This document shows, piece by piece, positions 9,045-13,904 of a DNA stretch of 13,904 nucleotides. The translations under genes and the position numbers were made by a program. The notes under the pieces were generated by a model. That model was not told the DNA's origin. It ran no database searches and saw nothing but the letters and a program-made list of their open reading frames with translations. Location: assembly GCA_019693395.1 (NCBI GenBank), contig JAAMXP010000012.1, positions 1 to 13,904 of the forward strand. Direction: 5' to 3'. The number at the start of each line of letters is the position of its first letter. The first letter of the stretch is position 1. Source of the stretch: Ettlia oleoabundans (taxonomy: Eukaryota > Chlorophyta > Chlorophyceae > Chlamydomonadales).

Positions 9045-11082
9045 TCACGCTCTCCTCCGGCGCCGCTTGGCTCCCCCATCCAAATCCTTTCTTGCAGCTG
9101 CCTCCACTTCCGCCTGCTCCTCTGGCTGCCGGCGCTGAGTGCGCCTGCTGCTTGCTGCCTGCTCGGGTGCTGCCGGCTGTAGCGACAGCTGCTCCTTATG
9201 CTGCGCCATCAGCTGCTGCCGCGTTGCTGGCGGTTGGTGCTCCAAGGCATAGCGCAGGCCCTCACGGTTGAACTTGGGCAGGTTGGCCTCCACAAACTGA
9301 AGAGCGGCGCCATTGGTGCGTAGCGATCACACACAAATTGCAGCAGGTGGTGGCCACAGAGTCAGTCAGAAGTACACTTTATTTCCACCCAGTCATGTGA
9401 TACCACCAATGGTATAGTAAAGACGGGTTCTGGAATGTTTCCATGCTATTGATACCGAAATCGTGGCAGGGCAGTTGGGATCCAACAGTAGAGCGGGAGG
9501 GGCAGCCAACAGCCACATGGCGTACAATAGTCCGTTTGAAGGCACACCTGCAGCATTTGATCCGCATGGCCCTTTCCAAGCTCTCGGAGCACCCAACCGG
9601 TACCCGTCTGCAGCAACCAGCAGAAACATATCCACATCAGCTAATGCGGATATGCAGTGATAGGGACGCGGCGGACCACTGTAAGTGCCCTCGACAGTAG
9701 CACTGGACTCACAGAAATTTATTAAGCGTACTTGGACAGCAGCCAACAGAGAGTAGCTGACAGGACATATCTGCCATCCTCGGCTGGTGCCCTTACATTT
9801 ACCTGTGCGAAGCGTTCAGTGCCCTGTACTGTCACCGCAAGGGTGTCCAGCAGTGCGGAGCGAAAGCCTGGGAACACCTGCGCTTCGTAAGCAACATGGG
9901 TAGGCACAGCCTTAGGTGCCAACAGAACAGCTTAATATGGCTGACGCCCAACAACATTGAGGCTGCCACCGCTGCCAGTGCTGCTTGCGACATATGGGAT
10001 GTTGCCGGGCTGCCTTGTTTGGCAGGTATGGAGCGGGCAGAACAACCCGCCCTGGCCCAGCTTGCCTGATCATCGGTAAGCTTGGCCATAGTCACAAAGG
10101 CCACCACTGAAGACCGCCGCAGCCAGAGGTTTTCCTGCCGGCACCAGCCCAGCACCTGCCTGCTGCAGGCCTGCCCCTCGGCAGGAGACCCCTTGAGCAG
10201 GAGCTTAATCATGGGTGCCAGCAGCCGGCTGCAGAGGCAGTCGCATGTTGACCAGGCAAAGACGTGGCCGTCAATGTAGAGCCGCCGCATTGCCTCCAAC
10301 TCACCCCGCCACTGCTCTGCCATGCCAGCTTTCACCAGGCAGTGCTGCCAAAAGATCAAGCCTGCAATCTTGTCCTCCTGTCCGGGCGAACAAAACACGC
10401 GAGGAGAATCAGGGACCAGGTAGCAGGCCATGGCGGTGCCTTTTGTTCTGAGTCACTATCAAAAACCAGCAGAAGAGTGCAGCAAGTCGATTGTGAGCGC
10501 TTTGGTTGCAGGTGAAGGGAATGTGGTTCCCAGATACTGACCCAGTAGTGAGAGCAACATTGCAACCACATACCAATCCATTGATCCCACAAGGATAGCT
10601 AGCGTCGCATGTGCGATCCATGCAGACAGGGCTCCCTTCTGACCTGAAGCGGCTGCCTCATTAGTGACAGGCCCAGCTCACGCAACATGGCAGGCTCCGG
10701 TAGTGCCTCCTTCAACACCTCCTTGCAGGCGGCTTTGACGGCTGGAAACTTGAGGCCTCTGTGCAGGATCACGCCCTTGAAATAAGCGTCCTGCCCCGCC
10801 TTGACCTGACGGCATGCAATGGCGGCGAAGAAGGGGTGCTGGGGACAGGCTTGGGGTGGCACCAACGCAAACACACCTGTGAAGCTGCTGTTTGTGGGAA
10901 CCCATGTAACAAATGCTGCTTGCCAACCATTGGATAGATTGGAAGGCACGCCGGGCCAAGGGCGGCATTGACCCCACCGTTGACCCTCCTGAGCGGCCCA
11001 CCTGGGCATCCGCCCGTGCCGCCAACCGCTGCTGCACCTCCTCCAGCAGGCCTTGCACTTCGGCGCTGCCACTTCCTTCCAT
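9045..11082 (-). CDS. AlkD-type DNA alkylation repair protein (HEAT-repeat DNA glycosylase family; 6 exons, 313 aa)
   Basis: Exons on the minus strand: 11082-11002, 10805-10644, 10377-10066, 9877-9803, 9607-9548, 9296-9045 (TGA). They sum to 942 nt, all junctions phase 0; intron 3 has a GC donor. AlkD proteins excise N3/N7-alkylated purines without base flipping. Family features in order: QDAYFKGVILHRGLKFPAVK (N-terminal HEAT), then HVFAWSTCDCLCSRLL, whose W123 and D127 keep the WxxxD spacing of B. cereus AlkD Trp109/Asp113, then ENLWLRRSSVVAF (R168/R169, where the Arg148 equivalent is expected), then TGWVLRELGKGHAD (W215, matching Trp187), then EANLPKFNREGLRYAL. The tail (about 55 residues) is charged, Gln/Ala-rich and ends in a five-Arg run, a likely nuclear signal or DNA-binding extension. 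ATG 11082 has a good context (A-3, G+4). An in-frame ATG at 11208 would add 42 residues without acidic side chains, resembling an organelle presequence. Confidence 0.88.
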
Positions 11083-11350
11083 GCTTGTAGCATTGATCGA
11101 TAGGCGCTTCGAGCAAGCACTTGCAGGTGGAACTCGCTTCTGTGACCAAAGCCTTGCCGGTGGGCGAGTGACTTGGAGCGCCCGAACGAAGCGGCAAGCT
11201 GCTGCCATGTGTGACAAAGTGGCATGGAAACTGCAAAGGCCCGCAGGATAGGGTTTTCCGAAGTACGCCTCCACGTCGGCGACACGCTTGCGCGTTCAAA
11301 TGGCATTGCCGGAACATTGCACTATATTTAAGGTTGTGTCCCCCCTAAGC
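11083..11350. promoter_or_regulatory. 268-bp divergent promoter region (AlkD-like / GH43 genes)
   Basis: The start codons at 11082 (-) and 11351 (+) are head to head. A TATA-like TATATTTAA lies at about 11323-11331 on the + strand, unusually close to ATG 11351, which implies a very short leader for the GH43 gene or a transcription start upstream using ATG 11300. The minus-strand frame of the AlkD-like gene stays open across most of this interval, so part of it may be coding (see the alternative start at 11208). Confidence 0.45.
11323..11331 (+). promoter_or_regulatory. TATA-like element upstream of the GH43 gene
   Basis: The sequence TATATTTAA stands out in GC-rich surroundings about 20 nt before ATG 11351. 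Position and sequence fit a TATA box, but a start site 25-30 nt downstream would fall at or just after that ATG. Either the true initiator is nearer, the next ATG is used, or the element is fortuitous. Confidence 0.3.
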
Positions 11351-13904
11351 ATGCGTCTGTTATGGCTGCTGGCGGCCCTTCCGGGCTTTGGCATCTGCAG
11401 CCCCCTGATACTGGGAGGCTTTGAGGCCGTCATTGGCTTGCAGGGAACCATTCCCAAGGACCAGGGCGGCAATGAGGTATATAGCTCGCCGGCAAGCGGC
11501 CTGGAGCACGCCTGCGGCTACCCACCTTTCCCGCCTAGCGGCCTTGACGTGCCTGCTCACAAGCCGCTATGCCCCTGAGCTCACACCCCTCGTCCCTTTC
11601 GGCCAAGCCCCTGCCATTTGCTGCACTATTTATACTGCTGTCTCTCCACGTTTGTTTCGTCTGGCTGACTGCTGTATGGTTGCGTAACTGGCCCATCACG
11701 GCCAACCCCTTCACAGGCTGTCATGCCACTTGACCATGCATGCCCATCCGCCGCCGCTTTCTGCCACCGCAGGTGCATGCACACGGCGGGCAGCTGCTGC
11801 AAGAGGGGGGAGTGTTCTGGTGGGTTGGAACCTCACAGAAGATCCTACCAGCCTGGACCTCCACCCACATCAACCTGTATTCCAGCACTGACTTGGTCAA
11901 CTGGCAGCACAGGTGGGCTGCTGCTTTCTCCTGCCTGAGTGCTGCCTGTCCTGCAAAGCTGCAAGCGTGCTGTTTCTGTATTGCTCAGTCATTGCCGCAA
12001 ACATCCAGGCCAAAGTTATAATGCCACAAAACTCCTAACATGTGCTGCTCGTGGCGTTGCTGCCCTTTTGACAGGAGCGTCATATTCCGCTGGCAGCAGA
12101 TTGTTGGCTTCCCGGGCCGCCTGCCCTATGGCCGGCTGATGCAGCCCCCTCCACCGTACCGCATTGAGCGCCCAAAGGTGCGGCGGGGTGCAGGCGGCGT
12201 GTGCTTGAGGGCCGGCTGGCTCAGTGCACACATGTTGGCAGCAAGCAAGCAAGCTGAGTGGAACTACTGATACTCTAGTGTGGCGTTCCTGCCATGCCTT
12301 ACTGCCTCACCAGCTGGCCAACGAAGCGGCAAGAAGTGGTTGCATAAATCACACAATGTCCCCCACTGTTCAAGCTAGAACAGCTTTGCTTGCCTTGCAG
12401 CTGCTGCACCATGCACGGCGCCGCCGCTGGATATTGATGTTCCACCTGGACACACCTGGCTTTGAGGTGCCCGCGGTTGGCGTCGCCATCAGCCCCAACA
12501 TCACAGGTGAATCATTGACGGCGATGCATCGAGGACTTATGGTTGTCAGCATGGCATCATTGCGGCAGGAGGCGCACCCTGGCCAGCCTCCAGTAGCAGC
12601 AGCTCAGCTGTTGACCCCCAGTGTAGCACTGTGTCCTGTAAAATACCATGCTGTCTACCCGTACTTTGATGTTCTGGCTTTGGGGTTTGGAGTCTGGTAT
12701 TAGCAAACAAAGTGCAGATCAGACTTTAGGGGGTGCATGAGATGGAAAGAAGCTGTCTCTCTCTCCAAAGCTCCCAGCTGCACCTGCCTGGCCTGCAGGC
12801 CCGTACCACTGGGTCCACCACTTCTTTCCAGACAATGACACCAGCTACGACATGACGGTCTGGCAGGAGCCGGGGACGGGGGAGGCCTACTTGATACGCA
12901 GGTGAGGCTTCCTATATGCAGACGCAAGTTCCAAGGTTAAGTGCATCAAGAAAGTGTTGACTAGCAGCACCTTAGAACCGGGGGAGGCAGGTGCAGACAG
13001 TGAACATCCGGGTGGATGAATAAAAGAGTGCCCGACTTGCTGCACGCATCGCCTGCTGCACCTGCACAACCATTGAATGCATAACATCTGTGCCCACTCG
13101 CCTTCCTTCTCACCCGGCTGCCCAGATCCCCCCTGATTGCCAACCCGGATGCCTGCCTGCTCCCCGCAGCTGTCCGGTCATGACTATATCTGTGTCCCGC
13201 CTGCGCCCTGACTGGCTGGCCACCACCGGCTCCATGTGTTCACGGGTGAGCACCCAGGAAAGAGCACAATTGGTAATGAAGATAACGTGGCTCGTTGTGC
13301 TGGCTGCTTTTTGCTGCTGCTGGCAGCCTTTTTTGGCACTTAAGGGTGAAGCTGACACAGCTCGCGAAGCCCCAGTGCTGCTGCTGCCAGCAGCCCATGC
13401 CTAAGGTACCAAGGGTGAAGCTGACGTGGCTCATTGCGCCCCAATGCGGCTGCATGGCAGCACCACTTGTTGTGGCGTGAGCCGCTGTAATCATGAGTGC
13501 CTGGTGTTTGGTTGCTGCTGCATGGTAGTCAGGCCAGGCAGTGTAGCCTGCGAGGCACAGTCGCGGTTCCACGGTTTATGGGCAAGAAAGGGTCCCCTGC
13601 ACATGCATTGGGGTGGTAGTACGTCCGAAAGGTTGGCTGTTCGCCCATGGGAGCAGTTTCCCTGGATGCAGACCCAGCTTGGAGCTGAGGGACCTGCAGT
13701 GTTTCGGTATGGCGGCAGGCACTACATCTTCGCATCGCACCTGACAGGTGAGGCACTACTAGTGCTGTACCTCCCGGGCATGCTGCCTGGCAGGCAACAG
13801 GACGTCCTGTTGTGGAGGGAGCATGTAAGGCAGGCACCGAACGATGTGCTGCCAGCTGCCAGCGACTCGCTAAGGGGGTGGGGTGGAGTGGTGGTGGGGT
13901 GGTG
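11351..13904 (+). CDS. glycoside hydrolase family 43, exo-beta-1,3-galactosidase-like (partial; 7 exons visible)
   Basis: Exons: 11351-11476, 11773-11912, 12075-12177, 12401-12506, 12799-12901, 13170-13245, 13672-13747; the gene continues past the right edge, with 243 full codons visible. MRLLWLLAALPGFGIC is a signal peptide or anchor, so the product enters the secretory pathway. GH43 landmarks follow: VHAHGGQLL (43-51), INLYSSTDLVNWQHR, PYRIERPK (E120), FHLDTPGFEVPAVGVAIS, SYDMTVW (D176), EAYLIR and AEGPAVFRYGGRHYIFASHLTG (E224). In GH43 the Asp of DMT and the Glu of E-x-P-A are active-site acids. The overall pattern matches plant GH43 proteins (Arabidopsis GH43A/B) and fungal 1,3-galactanases, which trim beta-1,3-galactan in arabinogalactan glycans. 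An upstream in-frame ATG at 11300 would add 17 residues. Exon 7 may instead begin after the AG at 13656, also in phase. The catalytic fold is incomplete here because the C-terminal blades lie outside the window. Confidence 0.85.
13273..13479 (+). repeat. three imperfect 69-bp tandem repeats inside a GH43 intron
   Basis: Units begin at about 13273, 13342 and 13411. Units 2 and 3 share AAGGGTGAAGCTGAC, then a GTGGCTC-like step, GCCCCARTGC and a CTGC-rich stretch; unit 1 is more diverged (TGAAGATAACGTGGCTC). The array accounts for much of the length of intron 6 (13246-13671, 426 bp), the longest intron in the window. It contains a short inverted CTGCTGCTGCCAGCAG motif. It is read as local duplication rather than a mobile element, since no target-site duplications or terminal repeats are visible. 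Confidence 0.7.
13874..13904 (+). repeat. G/T simple-sequence stretch with several G-runs
   Basis: The window ends in runs of G separated by T or TGGAG, inside intron 7 of the GH43 gene. Two of the G-runs are four or more bases long, with shorter GG pairs between. A G-quadruplex is possible but the segment is cut by the window edge. Confidence 0.5.

Noticed and set aside
9393..9746. Minus-strand open frame of 117 residues
   Set aside because: It overlaps the small AlkD-family exon carrying TGWVLREL (9607-9548) in a different frame and has no family similarity of its own.
1..13904. Mobile elements, CRISPR arrays, tRNA or rRNA genes
   Set aside because: I looked for transposase-like frames, long terminal or inverted repeats, regularly spaced repeats and tRNA-like cloverleaf boxes and saw none beyond the 69-bp intronic array.

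Overview
The window looks like nuclear DNA of a green alga, probably a Chlorella-like trebouxiophyte (inference). It is GC-rich and dense in CAG/CTG. Its genes are split into many short exons by introns of about 115-430 bp, bounded mostly by GT...TGCAG. The encoded proteins are Ala-rich with plant-type families. I see no bacterial operon structure, rRNA, tRNA, CRISPR array or transposase.

Layout. (1) Positions 1-461 may hold the 3' end of a + strand gene; only a possible last exon (303-461) is visible. (2) 462-1125 has no supportable gene. (3) 1126-5154 (-) is a nine-exon gene for a 738-residue coiled-coil, Ala/Pro-rich protein that I do not recognise. (4) 5405-5949 (-) is a two-exon gene for a 125-residue, one-membrane-segment, probably mitochondrial protein. 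(5) 6116-8490 (+) is an eight-exon gene for a 274-residue SCO1/SenC-family protein with a mitochondrial-type N-terminus, in which the copper-binding CxxxC motif and the copper-binding histidine are absent. (6) 8491-9044 is a convergent 3' region. (7) 9045-11082 (-) is a six-exon gene for a 313-residue AlkD-type HEAT-repeat DNA alkylation-repair protein that keeps the key Trp/Asp/Arg/Trp positions. (8) 11351 to beyond the right edge (+) is a glycoside hydrolase family 43 gene resembling plant exo-beta-1,3-galactosidases; seven exons are visible.

The gene models were rebuilt by hand from family similarity, splice sites and phase. All five multi-exon models keep an open frame across every junction, and the four complete ones close on a stop codon. 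Genes 4/5 and 7/8 are divergent head-to-head pairs with short shared upstream regions. Genes 5/7 converge, with overlapping predicted 3' ends. The 4/5 pair may be functionally linked: both products are predicted single-pass mitochondrial proteins, and SCO proteins act in or around cytochrome c oxidase assembly. The most interesting points are the ligand-less SCO protein and its divergent partner, the three GC-AG introns, the uniform phase-0 introns of the minus-strand genes, and the uncharacterised 738-residue protein. I did not find a clearly new multi-gene system.
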